From Bacillota bacterium (GTDB lineage: Bacteria > Bacillota > Clostridia > Oscillospirales > Ruminococcaceae): a stretch of 64,000 nucleotides of DNA. The position numbers and the translations under genes are program-made. Below the pieces are notes generated by a model that worked only from the letters and a program-made list of their open reading frames with translations, was not told the DNA's origin and ran no database searches. Every line of letters begins with the position of its first letter. Position 1 is the first letter of the stretch. The stretch is taken from positions 1 through 64,000 of the forward strand of contig JAEWGD010000033.1 in assembly GCA_023388515.1 (NCBI GenBank), in the 5' to 3' direction. This document shows positions 51,981-59,925 of the stretch, piece by piece.

Positions 51981-53339
51981 ATGAACAATAACTTTGAGGA
52001 TACAGCTAAGAAGTATAAGGATGAAATGATGAAAATATATCAACAACAACAGAAATCTAAGCCTAATAATCAGCAAGCAAATAACAAACAGAAAGCAAAT
52101 GATAACTCCATGCAAAATAACAGTCAGCCTAATGCCCCTATGCAGAACAACAACCCAAACAATGCTCAACCTAATCAGAACAATCAGCCACCTACAACCG
52201 ACGCTCCTATGCAACCACTATGTCCAGGAACGCAAATTATTCCTCCTGTTATGCCCGTGAATTTGAATATGAATAATCAACCTAATGCCCCTATGCAGAA
52301 CAATATTCAGCAACCTAATAGTTTTCAACAGCCTAATATGAATGATGAGGAAAATATTCCTCCACAACGCCCACGCTGTCCAGGAACGCAAATTATTCCT
52401 CCTGTTATGCCTGTAAATTTGAATATGAATAATCAACCTAATGCCCCTATGCAGAACAACAACCCAAACAATGCTCAACCTAATCAGAACAATCAGCCAC
52501 CTAATAGTTTTCAACAGCCTAATATGAATGATGAAGAATATGTTCCACCAACACGCCCTCGCTGTCCTGCTACACAGCCTATACCACCTGTAATTCCTGC
52601 AAATATGCTTTTCAACAATAACCCAACGTCTTCCTCACCTAATAATAACAATCACAAATTTGGTCAGTGGAACAATTCATCACCTAAAAATAATTCAAAT
52701 TCAAATACCCAGTCGCCATCCCCACCTCAAAACACTTTTCAACGCTCTATTCCAGTACAATTGATTCCTGATTTAATTCCAAAAGAAACCCCAAACCAGA
52801 ATCTAACGCAACCCCAAGAAATTGATTTTAAGTCAATATTTGAGGAAATATTCCCCGAACCTATTCTTCCACCATTTCCTGTCGGTGAAACAGGTGGTGA
52901 ATATATAATCCCTACCGAAACTGATGAAACTATTGAATTACCAGCCGATATAAATTCTGGCGAAGGTCAGCTTAAGGTTATAGCTCGCACAGCAAGTAAT
53001 GCGTTCCCCGTTAAAGACGCTATTGTAATCATTGAAAAAACTTTTCCTGATGGCTCAACAGAAGTTATTAGTTCGCTTAAAACAAATTCAAGCGGTGTTT
53101 CTCCGACTATTTCTTTATCTGCACCACCAAAAAAATATTCTTTAGTAAGGCAAAGTAAAGTTTTACCTTTTTCCTACTATGATGTGCTTGTTTCAGCAAC
53201 TGGATATTATAAAATGATTTACAAAAATGTTCCTATTTTTGATGACGTTCAATCAGTACAACCCGTCGATATGATACCTGTTTCACTAGATATAACCAAT
53301 ACAGACCGAATAGTGAGATTTGTGGATACAGGTGAATAA
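51981..53339 (+). CDS. Asn/Gln/Pro-rich repeat protein with C-terminal carboxypeptidase-regulatory-like domain
   Basis: A 452-residue protein without signal peptide. Residues 1-25 are charged. Residues 26-260 are Asn/Gln/Pro-rich low complexity with three CPGTQIIPP-like blocks (the last CPATQPIPP) and repeated NAPMQNN units. The C-terminal domain (about 335-452) begins GQLKVIARTASNAFPVKDAIV and includes TNSSGVSP and YDVLVSATGYY, typical of carboxypeptidase-regulatory-like beta-sandwich domains. AGGAGA precedes ATG 51981. It is first of three closely spaced genes; the partners carry SpoIID-like and peptidoglycan-binding domains, suggesting a spore-envelope or wall role. Confidence 0.8.
   Translation: MNNNFEDTAKKYKDEMMKIYQQQQKSKPNNQQANNKQKANDNSMQNNSQPNAPMQNNNPNNAQPNQNNQPPTTDAPMQPLCPGTQIIPPVMPVNLNMNNQPNAPMQNNIQQPNSFQQPNMNDEENIPPQRPRCPGTQIIPPVMPVNLNMNNQPNAPMQNNNPNNAQPNQNNQPPNSFQQPNMNDEEYVPPTRPRCPATQPIPPVIPANMLFNNNPTSSSPNNNNHKFGQWNNSSPKNNSNSNTQSPSPPQNTFQRSIPVQLIPDLIPKETPNQNLTQPQEIDFKSIFEEIFPEPILPPFPVGETGGEYIIPTETDETIELPADINSGEGQLKVIARTASNAFPVKDAIVIIEKTFPDGSTEVISSLKTNSSGVSPTISLSAPPKKYSLVRQSKVLPFSYYDVLVSATGYYKMIYKNVPIFDDVQSVQPVDMIPVSLDITNTDRIVRFVDTGE
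52133..52560 (+). repeat. Internal near-identical DNA repeats in the Asn/Gln/Pro-rich gene
   Basis: A block containing GTCCAGGAACGCAAATTATT occurs near 52220 and 52379, and the AATGCCCCTATGCAGAAC block near 52133, 52282 and 52439. Units of about 160-300 bp are nearly identical, indicating recent in-frame duplication. Confidence 0.85.
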
Positions 53340-53357
53340 TGAAAGGAGGATTAGCCA

Positions 53358-54755
53358 ATGCTTTCAGAAGTATATATCCCAGAAACAATTACTGTACATT
53401 TAGGACCTCCTAATTCAGATGCTGAGAATGTGACGATTCCTTTCACAGAATATATAAAAAATGTTGCTTCAAGCGAAATCTTCCCAACATGGCCTGACGC
53501 AGCTTTAAGAGCCAATATCTACGCCATAATATCATTTGCTTTAAACAGAATTTATACTGAATGGTATCGCTCAAGAGGCTATGATTTTGACATAACCAAC
53601 AGCACTCAATTCGACCAGAAGTTCATTCCTGGCAGGGATATTTTCGAAAATATTTCTACGATAGTTGACAATATATTTGATAATTATATCCGAAGACAAG
53701 GGGTCGTTGAACCCCTATTTGCTGCCTTTTGCGATGGCTTTAATGTAACCTGTGATGGTTTATCTCAATGGGGAACAGTTGACTTAGCAAATCAGGGTTT
53801 AATTCCATATGAAATACTTCAACAATATTATGGTGACGAAATTGACCTAGTAACTGCACCTGTGAGAATACCCACCCCATCATATCCTGGAACACCTCTT
53901 GATGTGGGTGATGCCTCAAATGATGTTGCAACAATTCAAATTCAGCTAAATAGAATTTCCCGTAACTACCCTGCAATACCAAAGATACCAGAAGTAACAG
54001 GTATCTTCGGTGGTCAAACAGAAGCTGCGGTAAGAGAATTTCAATCTATTTTTAATTTACCTGTAACAGGTATAGTTGATCACGCAACTTGGTACAAAAT
54101 TGCATATATATATACTAGTGTGACACGTCTAGCAGAGCTTGTTTCTGAGGGAATTCGCATTGAAGAAAAACGTACACCATTCGCAACTGTACAAAAATTC
54201 GGGTTACAAGCACCTGAGGTTGAGGTTTTGCAATATATGTTATCAGTAATAGGCTCTTACTATTCAGCACTGGGTTCGCTAAAAGAACTTCCCGCAACAG
54301 GTTATTATGGAGAAGAAACTGAAAAAGCTGTCAAGGAGTTTCAAAAGGTATTTGGTTTGCCTCAAACAGGAGTTGTAGACCTACCATTATGGAATACAAT
54401 TAATGATGCTTATTTAGGCATTGTTGAAGCTATTCCCTTTGATTTGATAGACCTTATTCCTCTTTTTCAAGGTGATATTTTAACTCAAGGTATGCGTGGC
54501 GACGCTATAAAGCTTTTACAGGAGTATCTCTCATTCATTAGTAAAACATACCCTGATATACCTGCTGTTGAGCCAACGGGCTATTTTGGGCCTATGACGA
54601 AGGCTTCTGTTATAGCTTTTCAAGAACGCTTTGGAATACCAACACGAGGTGTTGTTGCATCAATAACTTGGGATAAGATTGCATCGGTTTATTCTGATTT
54701 AAGATATGGAATGGATAGGCGTGTTCAACAATTTCCTGGTTTTACTATATCATAG
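53358..54755 (+). CDS. SpoIID-like domain protein with three peptidoglycan-binding repeats
   Basis: A 465-residue protein lacking a signal peptide. The N-terminal ~170 residues resemble the SpoIID/LytB fold, ending with the characteristic GLSQWGTVDLANQGLIPYEILQQYYGDEI (compare SQ.GA..LA..G....IL..YY in SpoIID). Three PG_binding_1 repeats follow at about 182-250, 285-352 and 379-450, each with the (T)G.(F/Y)G..T..AV..FQ..F.(L/I)P..G.V...TW core. It probably acts on or binds cortex or wall peptidoglycan; such proteins are common in spore-forming Clostridia. AAAGGAGGA precedes the ATG, 18 nt after the previous stop. Confidence 0.88.
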   Translation: MLSEVYIPETITVHLGPPNSDAENVTIPFTEYIKNVASSEIFPTWPDAALRANIYAIISFALNRIYTEWYRSRGYDFDITNSTQFDQKFIPGRDIFENISTIVDNIFDNYIRRQGVVEPLFAAFCDGFNVTCDGLSQWGTVDLANQGLIPYEILQQYYGDEIDLVTAPVRIPTPSYPGTPLDVGDASNDVATIQIQLNRISRNYPAIPKIPEVTGIFGGQTEAAVREFQSIFNLPVTGIVDHATWYKIAYIYTSVTRLAELVSEGIRIEEKRTPFATVQKFGLQAPEVEVLQYMLSVIGSYYSALGSLKELPATGYYGEETEKAVKEFQKVFGLPQTGVVDLPLWNTINDAYLGIVEAIPFDLIDLIPLFQGDILTQGMRGDAIKLLQEYLSFISKTYPDIPAVEPTGYFGPMTKASVIAFQERFGIPTRGVVASITWDKIASVYSDLRYGMDRRVQQFPGFTIS

Positions 54756-54792
54756 TAAATATACCTTATAAATAGAAAGGCGGAGTAATTTT

Positions 54793-55338
54793 ATGGTTTA
54801 TACTGAAGATGAAAAAAGAAATGTCGTACTGGAGCTACAAAAATATCTTAATGAAATATTTAAATCAGATCCAGATATTCCTCCATTAGTCGTTGATGGA
54901 GTTTATGGACCTGAAACTAAGGAGACTGTTATTAAGTTTTGTGAAAAACACGACTTACCACAGAACGGTGAGGTTGACAAGGAAATATGGGATAAAATAA
55001 TAGAAATATATAATGAATATTCAGTTGATGTAATAAAACCACTGAGTGTTTTTCCCTCAGTTGAATATATTATGAGACCAGATGATAATAATATACTTGT
55101 ATCTATGTTGCAAGTTATGCTACAAGCATTAGGGTTACGGTATCGAAACTGTCCTATGGTTAATGTTACAGGAATTTATGATGACTTAACTGTTGCAGGG
55201 GTAAAAAATATACAGAATATCGTACAAACTGAACCAACAGGCGATGTTAATCTTATTACATGGAACAATATTGCAACTCTTTTTAACGAACTTGAATTAC
55301 AGAATTTGAATTTACCACAGGTTCAATTGCAAGTATAA
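54793..55338 (+). CDS. Peptidoglycan-binding domain protein
   Basis: A 181-residue protein built from two PG_binding_1 repeats. The first (about residues 5-75) is canonical with VDGVYGPETKETVIKFCEKHDLPQNGEVD. The second (about 95-170) is degenerate (VTGIYDDLTVAGVKNIQNIVQTEPTGDVN). It has no signal peptide or enzymatic domain. It lies 37 nt downstream of the SpoIID-like gene with GGCGGAG before the ATG, and is probably the last gene of the cluster. Confidence 0.88.
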   Translation: MVYTEDEKRNVVLELQKYLNEIFKSDPDIPPLVVDGVYGPETKETVIKFCEKHDLPQNGEVDKEIWDKIIEIYNEYSVDVIKPLSVFPSVEYIMRPDDNNILVSMLQVMLQALGLRYRNCPMVNVTGIYDDLTVAGVKNIQNIVQTEPTGDVNLITWNNIATLFNELELQNLNLPQVQLQV

Positions 55339-55344
55339 AAAATT

Positions 55345-55374
55345 GCTGTATGGAGTTATCCATACAGCGTTTTT
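55345..55374 (+). terminator. Terminator of the SpoIID/peptidoglycan-binding cluster
   Basis: Perfect 10-bp stem GCTGTATGGA/TCCATACAGC (55345-55354/55359-55368) with GTTA loop, then GTTTTT. Confidence 0.9.
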
Positions 55375-55380
55375 GTTGTC

Positions 55381-55480
55381 ACTTTGGTTCTTGGTTTCCT
55401 TTTACCACAGAATTTAATTCAAGGGCAAAGAACAGTTTTGGCAATATCTCTATTAATAAAATTAGGCTTAACTCCGAATT
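55381..55480 (+). repeat. Dispersed repeat, right-end fragment (copy E)
   Basis: Matches only the right end of the element: GGTTCTTGGTTTCC, TTTTACCACAGAATTTAATT, GGGCAAAGAACAGTTTTGGC, AATATCTCTATT and GGCTTAACTC. Forward orientation. It lies just upstream of the SRP RNA gene. Confidence 0.75.
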
Positions 55481-55563
55481 TAAAAATACTAATTTTTACA
55501 ACATAATACTTGACAAATATATTGCTTTGTGATATAATTCTTTATACACTTGTTAAGAGTATT

Positions 55564-55690
55564 ATTCCGAAGTATAGGTGTGCAGGCCCTGTGCAACAAA
55601 ACACCGTGAACCATGTCAGGCGGGGAACCGAGCAGCATTAAGCGGATCGTTTTGTGTGTGCAGTAAGCCTGTACACCTATACATCGGAAT
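55564..55690 (+). ncRNA. ffs: Signal recognition particle RNA (bacterial small type)
   Basis: The conserved SRP domain IV is present at about 55600-55645: ACCGTGAACCATGTCAGGCG, the GGAA tetraloop, then CCGAGCAGCATTAAG. A long terminal helix pairs ATTCCGA (55564-55570) with TCGGAAT (55684-55690), continued by GTATAGGTGTGCAGGC against GCCTGTACACCTATAC (55667-55682). The mature RNA is probably about 55566-55688. Its position upstream of dnaX-ybaB-recR matches the Bacillus scr-dnaX-yaaK-recR arrangement. A TTTTT follows. Confidence 0.93.
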
Positions 55691-55711
55691 TTTTATAGGA
55701 GACAAAACTCT

Positions 55712-56584
55712 ATGAAAAACTTTAAGAGGTTTGCGAAAGCCTTATTAACTGCATTTATGAGAGCTTCTGCTATAGCTTTTGTTTTATCAATTTTTGTATT
55801 AATTGTACTTTACAATAATGGAGAGCCAGAGGACTCTGCTTTATTGGGTGTTTTTATGGTTCAAGTTACTGTTCAAGTAATGGCTACACTGGTTTTTGCT
55901 ATGTGTGACGGTAAATGCAATTGTTTCGGTAAATATCCTGAGCTTGTAGGAATGCGTGAAAGGGTATTTCGTAAGAATAATAAAAACTCCAAGCTTTTTT
56001 GGAAGGGCATGGTGTTTTATGTCGAGGGATATCTACAGGATGCACTTGAAATATTTCATGAGATAGATACAGAAAAATTAAAAATTCGTGACCGTAGTGA
56101 GTTGGAGTTTTATAAAGGCAGAACTTATGATGCGTTAGGTTTCCCTATGAATGCTGTAAAATGCTATGAAACAGCAGTCGAATATGATTATTCAGATAAA
56201 TATATTTACATATATATTGGTAAGGCTAAAGAAGCAAGCGGTGATTTTGACGGAGCTGTGGAAACTTATCAAAAGCTTACAGGAAAACAACATTTAATTA
56301 ATTCAATTTATAATTATATTGGTCTTGCTTATGTGCGAAAAGGTGATGGCAAAAAAGCACTTGAGGCATTTCAAACATCAGTTGATATGAAGATGGATTA
56401 TGCTGAAGCGTTGGGTGGCATGGCTATTGCGTATCTTTTATTGGGCGATATAGACAAGAGTTTTGAATATTATGAGATGGCAATTGCTAACAGGATTAAT
56501 GATATTGATGATTATAAAAGCTATTATGATGAGATGAAACAGGTTGCGATAGCGAAGATTAATAAGGCTGAACAAACGGTTTAG
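55712..56584 (+). CDS. Membrane-anchored TPR protein
   Basis: A 290-residue protein with two hydrophobic segments (about residues 14-36 and 45-66, GVFMVQVTVQVMATLVFAMC) and a C-terminal array of about five TPR-like repeats (about 100-280: YVEGYLQDALEIFHEI, EFYKGRTYDALGFPMNAVKCYETA, YIYIGKAKEASGDFDGAVETYQKL, YNYIGLAYVRKGDGKKALEAF, GMAIAYLLLGDIDKSFEYYEMA). It is likely an adaptor facing the cytoplasm. It sits between the SRP RNA and dnaX, 12 nt before the dnaX start, and is cotranscribed by position. Confidence 0.82.
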   Translation: MKNFKRFAKALLTAFMRASAIAFVLSIFVLIVLYNNGEPEDSALLGVFMVQVTVQVMATLVFAMCDGKCNCFGKYPELVGMRERVFRKNNKNSKLFWKGMVFYVEGYLQDALEIFHEIDTEKLKIRDRSELEFYKGRTYDALGFPMNAVKCYETAVEYDYSDKYIYIYIGKAKEASGDFDGAVETYQKLTGKQHLINSIYNYIGLAYVRKGDGKKALEAFQTSVDMKMDYAEALGGMAIAYLLLGDIDKSFEYYEMAIANRINDIDDYKSYYDEMKQVAIAKINKAEQTV

Positions 56585-56596
56585 GAGGTGGTTGAG

Positions 56597-58186
56597 TTGT
56601 ATAAAGCGTTATACAGAAAATGGCGTCCGCTTTCTTTTGATGATGTAATTTCACAGCCACATATTACCACTACATTGCAAAATCAGATTAAAAATGATAA
56701 AACTGCTCATGCGTATCTTTTTACGGGTTCAAGGGGTACGGGAAAAACTACCTGTGCAAGAATTTTTGCAAAGGCTGTCAATTGTGAACATCAGGAAAAT
56801 GGAAATCCATGCCTTAAATGCGACGTTTGTCGGGATGCTGAGGAGTTTGCTCTTTCCGATATAATTGAGATAGATGCGGCTTCAAATAATAGTGTTGATG
56901 ATATTCGTGACTTGAGAGATGGTGCTATTTACACGCCTGAACGCTGTAAATTTAAGATATATATTATTGATGAGGTACATATGCTTTCGCCAAGTGCTTT
57001 TAATGCCTTGTTGAAAATTATGGAAGAACCTCCTTATTTCGTTAAGTTTATACTTGCGACAACTGAACTGCATAAAGTCCCTGCAACGGTAACTTCACGT
57101 TGTCAGCGTTTTGATTTCAGAAGAATTACTGTTGATGATATCTCTAAGCGACTGGTTTATATTGCTAAAGAGGAGGGCTTGACACTTGACGAAAAAGCGT
57201 CGGTTATGATAGCCACTCTTGCAGATGGCGGTATGCGTGATGCTTTGTCGCTTATGGACCAATGTGCTGCTTTTTCCGATAATATCACTGAGGAAACTGT
57301 TTCTTCAGCGGCGGGGGTTGCTGGGCGTGGGCATTTATTTGACATTTTAGATGCAGTGATTGATAAAAACCCGTCATCAGCGATTGAGGTTGTGAATGAC
57401 CTATATGCGATGTCTAAGGATATGCAGAGGCTTTGTGATGAGCTGATTTTGCAGTTTAGAAATATTATGCTGTTAAAGGTAAATCCTAAACAGACAGATG
57501 TAATAAATTGTATGCCTGATGAGGTGGAGAGGCTTGCAAAGATGGCTGAAAAGCTGGAGTTGCAAACAATTCTTGGATATTTGTCGACTTTGCAACATAG
57601 CAATGAGCGTTTGGCTCGTGCTGTTAACAAAAGGGTTGAACTGGAAATGGGTATAATTAAACTTTGTTTAGGTAAAAACAACAGAAATATTGAAAAATCA
57701 CTTGACAATTCTGATATTTATGATAAAATAAAAAAGTTAGAAGAAAAAATTTCTGCTGGGGCGCAAAGAAGTCCTACGCAATATTCTGCTGAAAAGCCGA
57801 AGATGCAGAAAAGCTCTACTGAAAAGCTACAGGAACAACCTGTGGATATGTCGAAGATGCGTCCTGAGGATTTTAAGGCTGTGCAAAATTGGTCGGAGGT
57901 TTTGAAGGAGTTTCAGTTGGTTTCGCCTGCTGTTTCGGGTAGTCTTTCCGATTCAACGGCGATTACAAATGAGAATTTACTTCTGATTTATGCAAAAAAC
58001 AAGTTTTTTTTAACGCTGTTCAAGAATAAGGAGAATGCAGTTAGCCTTGGTGAATGTGTACAAAAAGTCTTGGGTAAGCAGTATATTATTAGGGCAAAAT
58101 GTGTTGCTGAGGAAGTGGAGAATAATAAAGCAACGGACTTGCTAAAAAAAGCAGAGAATTTAAAGATTGACACTTCGGTTGATTAA
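56597..58186 (+). CDS. dnaX: DNA polymerase III subunit gamma/tau
   Basis: The 529-residue clamp-loader ATPase subunit. LYRKWRPLSFDDVISQPHI at the N-terminus is diagnostic. Walker A is GSRGTGKTT near residue 43, the zinc site CEHQENGNPCLKCDVC near 64, Walker B IYIIDEVHMLS near 121 and sensor 1 ATTELHKVPATVTSRCQRF near 157. The C-terminal tau-like region (from about 370) is short. TTG 56597, eight nt after AGGAGG (56583-56588), gives the usual MYKALYRKWRP start; GTG 56588 overlaps the ribosome site. No programmed frameshift signal is obvious. Confidence 0.97.
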   Translation: MYKALYRKWRPLSFDDVISQPHITTTLQNQIKNDKTAHAYLFTGSRGTGKTTCARIFAKAVNCEHQENGNPCLKCDVCRDAEEFALSDIIEIDAASNNSVDDIRDLRDGAIYTPERCKFKIYIIDEVHMLSPSAFNALLKIMEEPPYFVKFILATTELHKVPATVTSRCQRFDFRRITVDDISKRLVYIAKEEGLTLDEKASVMIATLADGGMRDALSLMDQCAAFSDNITEETVSSAAGVAGRGHLFDILDAVIDKNPSSAIEVVNDLYAMSKDMQRLCDELILQFRNIMLLKVNPKQTDVINCMPDEVERLAKMAEKLELQTILGYLSTLQHSNERLARAVNKRVELEMGIIKLCLGKNNRNIEKSLDNSDIYDKIKKLEEKISAGAQRSPTQYSAEKPKMQKSSTEKLQEQPVDMSKMRPEDFKAVQNWSEVLKEFQLVSPAVSGSLSDSTAITNENLLLIYAKNKFFLTLFKNKENAVSLGECVQKVLGKQYIIRAKCVAEEVENNKATDLLKKAENLKIDTSVD

Positions 58187-58239
58187 TATTTAATACATAC
58201 AACTGAAAGTTACTTATAATAAAAAAGAGGAGTTTAACT

Positions 58240-58590
58240 ATGAAAGCAAGAATACCAAAGGGAACAATGGGCGGTTCGCCACAAAATATGAGCTCTATGA
58301 TTAAACAGGCACAGAAAATGCAGAACGAAATTACTGCACTTCAAGGTGAAATAGAGGAAAGAGAATTTACTGCTACTTCTGGTGGCGGTGCTGTTGAAGT
58401 GGTTATGAAGGGTAATAAATCTATAAATAGCCTGACAATTAAGCCAGAGGTTGTTGATGCTGATGATATTGAAATGCTTCAGGATTTGATTATTAGTGCG
58501 ATAAATCAAGCTGTTTCGATTGTTGAGGAAACTACCGAAGAGGAAATGGGCAAGGTAACTGGTGGAGTTTCATTGCCAGGCTTGTTCTAG
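58240..58590 (+). CDS. ybaB: YbaB/EbfC nucleoid-associated protein
   Basis: A 116-residue DNA-binding dimer. Family motifs are MSSMIKQAQKMQNEITALQGEIEEREFTATSGGGAVEVVMKGN and DADDIEMLQDLIISAINQA. Always found between dnaX and recR in Firmicutes, as here. AAGAGGAG precedes the ATG. It starts 53 nt after dnaX and ends 11 nt before recR. Confidence 0.96.
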   Translation: MKARIPKGTMGGSPQNMSSMIKQAQKMQNEITALQGEIEEREFTATSGGGAVEVVMKGNKSINSLTIKPEVVDADDIEMLQDLIISAINQAVSIVEETTEEEMGKVTGGVSLPGLF

Positions 58591-58601
58591 GATAGAATAA
58601 T

Positions 58602-59204
58602 ATGGCAGATCACAATGCACTTCCGCTGATAATTTTGGCGGAGCAGTTTGCAAGATTACCTGGAATTGGTATGAAAACAGCACAAAGGCTTGCTTATCAT
58701 GTTATGTCGATGTCGGAAAGTGATGTAAAAAGCTTTGCTGACGCTCTTGTTGATGCGAAAAGAACGGTACATCCATGCTCGGTATGTCAGAATCTTACTG
58801 AACTTGATGTTTGTTTTATTTGTGATGACGATAGGCGTGATAAGTCCATAATTTGTGTGGTGGAGTCACCTAAAGACGTTACTGCATTTGAGAGAACTCG
58901 TGAATATAAGGGTAGTTACCATGTTTTGCATGGTCTTATTTCCCCAATTGATGGAGTTACTCCCGATTCGTTGCGAATTAAGGAGCTTTTAAGTCGCATA
59001 AATAATGGAAATGTTTCCGAAATTATTATGGCAACTAATCCGACTGTTGAGGGTGAGGCTACTGCTATGTACATAGCTAGGCTGTTGAAGCCACTTGGCG
59101 TTAAGGTTACAAGGCTTGCGTTTGGCTTGCCTGTTGGTGGAATTCTTGAGTATGCCGATGAGGTAACTTTGTTTAGGGCGTTGGAAAATAGAAGTGAAAT
59201 GTAA
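58602..59204 (+). CDS. recR: Recombination protein RecR
   Basis: A 200-residue RecR that acts with RecFO in loading RecA at gaps. The helix-hairpin-helix is FARLPGIGMKTAQRLAYH near residue 14, the zinc finger CSVCQNLTELDVCFIC at 58-73, and the Toprim domain IICVVESPKDVTAFERT near 87 through to GVKVTRLAFGLPVGGILEYADEVTL. Terminal gene of the dnaX operon. Confidence 0.97.
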   Translation: MADHNALPLIILAEQFARLPGIGMKTAQRLAYHVMSMSESDVKSFADALVDAKRTVHPCSVCQNLTELDVCFICDDDRRDKSIICVVESPKDVTAFERTREYKGSYHVLHGLISPIDGVTPDSLRIKELLSRINNGNVSEIIMATNPTVEGEATAMYIARLLKPLGVKVTRLAFGLPVGGILEYADEVTLFRALENRSEM

Positions 59205-59205
59205 T

Positions 59206-59242
59206 ATATTGCGTGTGGTTAATAACTGCACGCAATATTTAT
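59206..59242 (+). terminator. Terminator of the dnaX-ybaB-recR operon
   Basis: ATATTGCGTG (59206-59215) pairs with CACGCAATAT (59229-59238), followed by TTATAAC. The stem begins immediately after the recR stop codon. Confidence 0.8.
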
Positions 59243-59298
59243 AACTTGTAACTATAACAAAATATTCCTTAAAGTGTTGATGTATGGAGGCTGACAAA

Positions 59299-59802
59299 AT
59301 GGATTTTGAATTGAAAGAATGGCAGTTGGGCTATGTGAAAGATGTCGCAAAATATGCGAATAACAAAAATATTGCTGATAATTTGAGGAATGCTTTTCCA
59401 CATCCTTATACGTTAGATGACGCAAAATACTATGTCAATCACTGTATGAGGAAAGAGGGAGAAAGTGAGGTCTGTCGTGCGATTGTAGTGAATGGTGAGG
59501 CAGTTGGGAGTATTGGCGTGTTTTTTCGTGATGATGTTTATTGTAAAACTGGGGAAGTTGGCTATTGGCTTGCTGAACCGTTCTGGAGTAAGGGGATAAT
59601 GAGTAGTGCTATTTCACAAGTTTGTGAGGTAGTTTTTGGTGAATATGACATTGTTCGTATTTTTGCTGAACCTTTTGCAAATAACATAGGCTCTCGAAAG
59701 GCATTGGAAAAAGCAGGCTTTATTCTTGAGGGTATAATGCGAAAAAGCGTTTTTAAGAATGATAAGGTTTTGGATTCATGTATGTATGCGATGCTAAAAT
59801 AG
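59299..59802 (+). CDS. GNAT-family N-acetyltransferase (RimJ/RimL-like)
   Basis: A 167-residue acetyltransferase. EVGYWLAEPFWSKGIMSSAISQVCEVVF near residue 85 is the acetyl-CoA-binding region of the RimJ/RimL branch, and NIGSRKALEKAGFILEGIMRKSVFKNDKVLDSCMYAML is the family's C-terminal signature. The substrate is unknown; ribosomal protein N-termini are typical for relatives. ATG 59299 follows GGAGG by eight nt; the frame opens at 59284 inside that leader. Confidence 0.92.
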   Translation: MDFELKEWQLGYVKDVAKYANNKNIADNLRNAFPHPYTLDDAKYYVNHCMRKEGESEVCRAIVVNGEAVGSIGVFFRDDVYCKTGEVGYWLAEPFWSKGIMSSAISQVCEVVFGEYDIVRIFAEPFANNIGSRKALEKAGFILEGIMRKSVFKNDKVLDSCMYAMLK

Positions 59803-59866
59803 ATAATTTTCTTGAATATATCACTAAACTTTCACATGGATATGGTTAAATTTCATAAATTAGGTG

Positions 59867-59895
59867 TTGAAAAAAGAATTCGTAAGTGGTATAAT
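59867..59895 (+). promoter_or_regulatory. Promoter of glmS
   Basis: TTGAAA (59867-59872), 17 nt, TATAAT (59890-59895), 30 nt before the glmS start. The leader is too short for a glmS ribozyme. Confidence 0.8.
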
Positions 59896-59925
59896 TAACA
59901 GTATAATATAATGGGGGTAATTGAT

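Noticed and set aside
59803..59925. glmS ribozyme in the glmS leader
   Set aside because: Only 123 bp intergenic with the promoter 30 nt from the start; no room for the ribozyme core.
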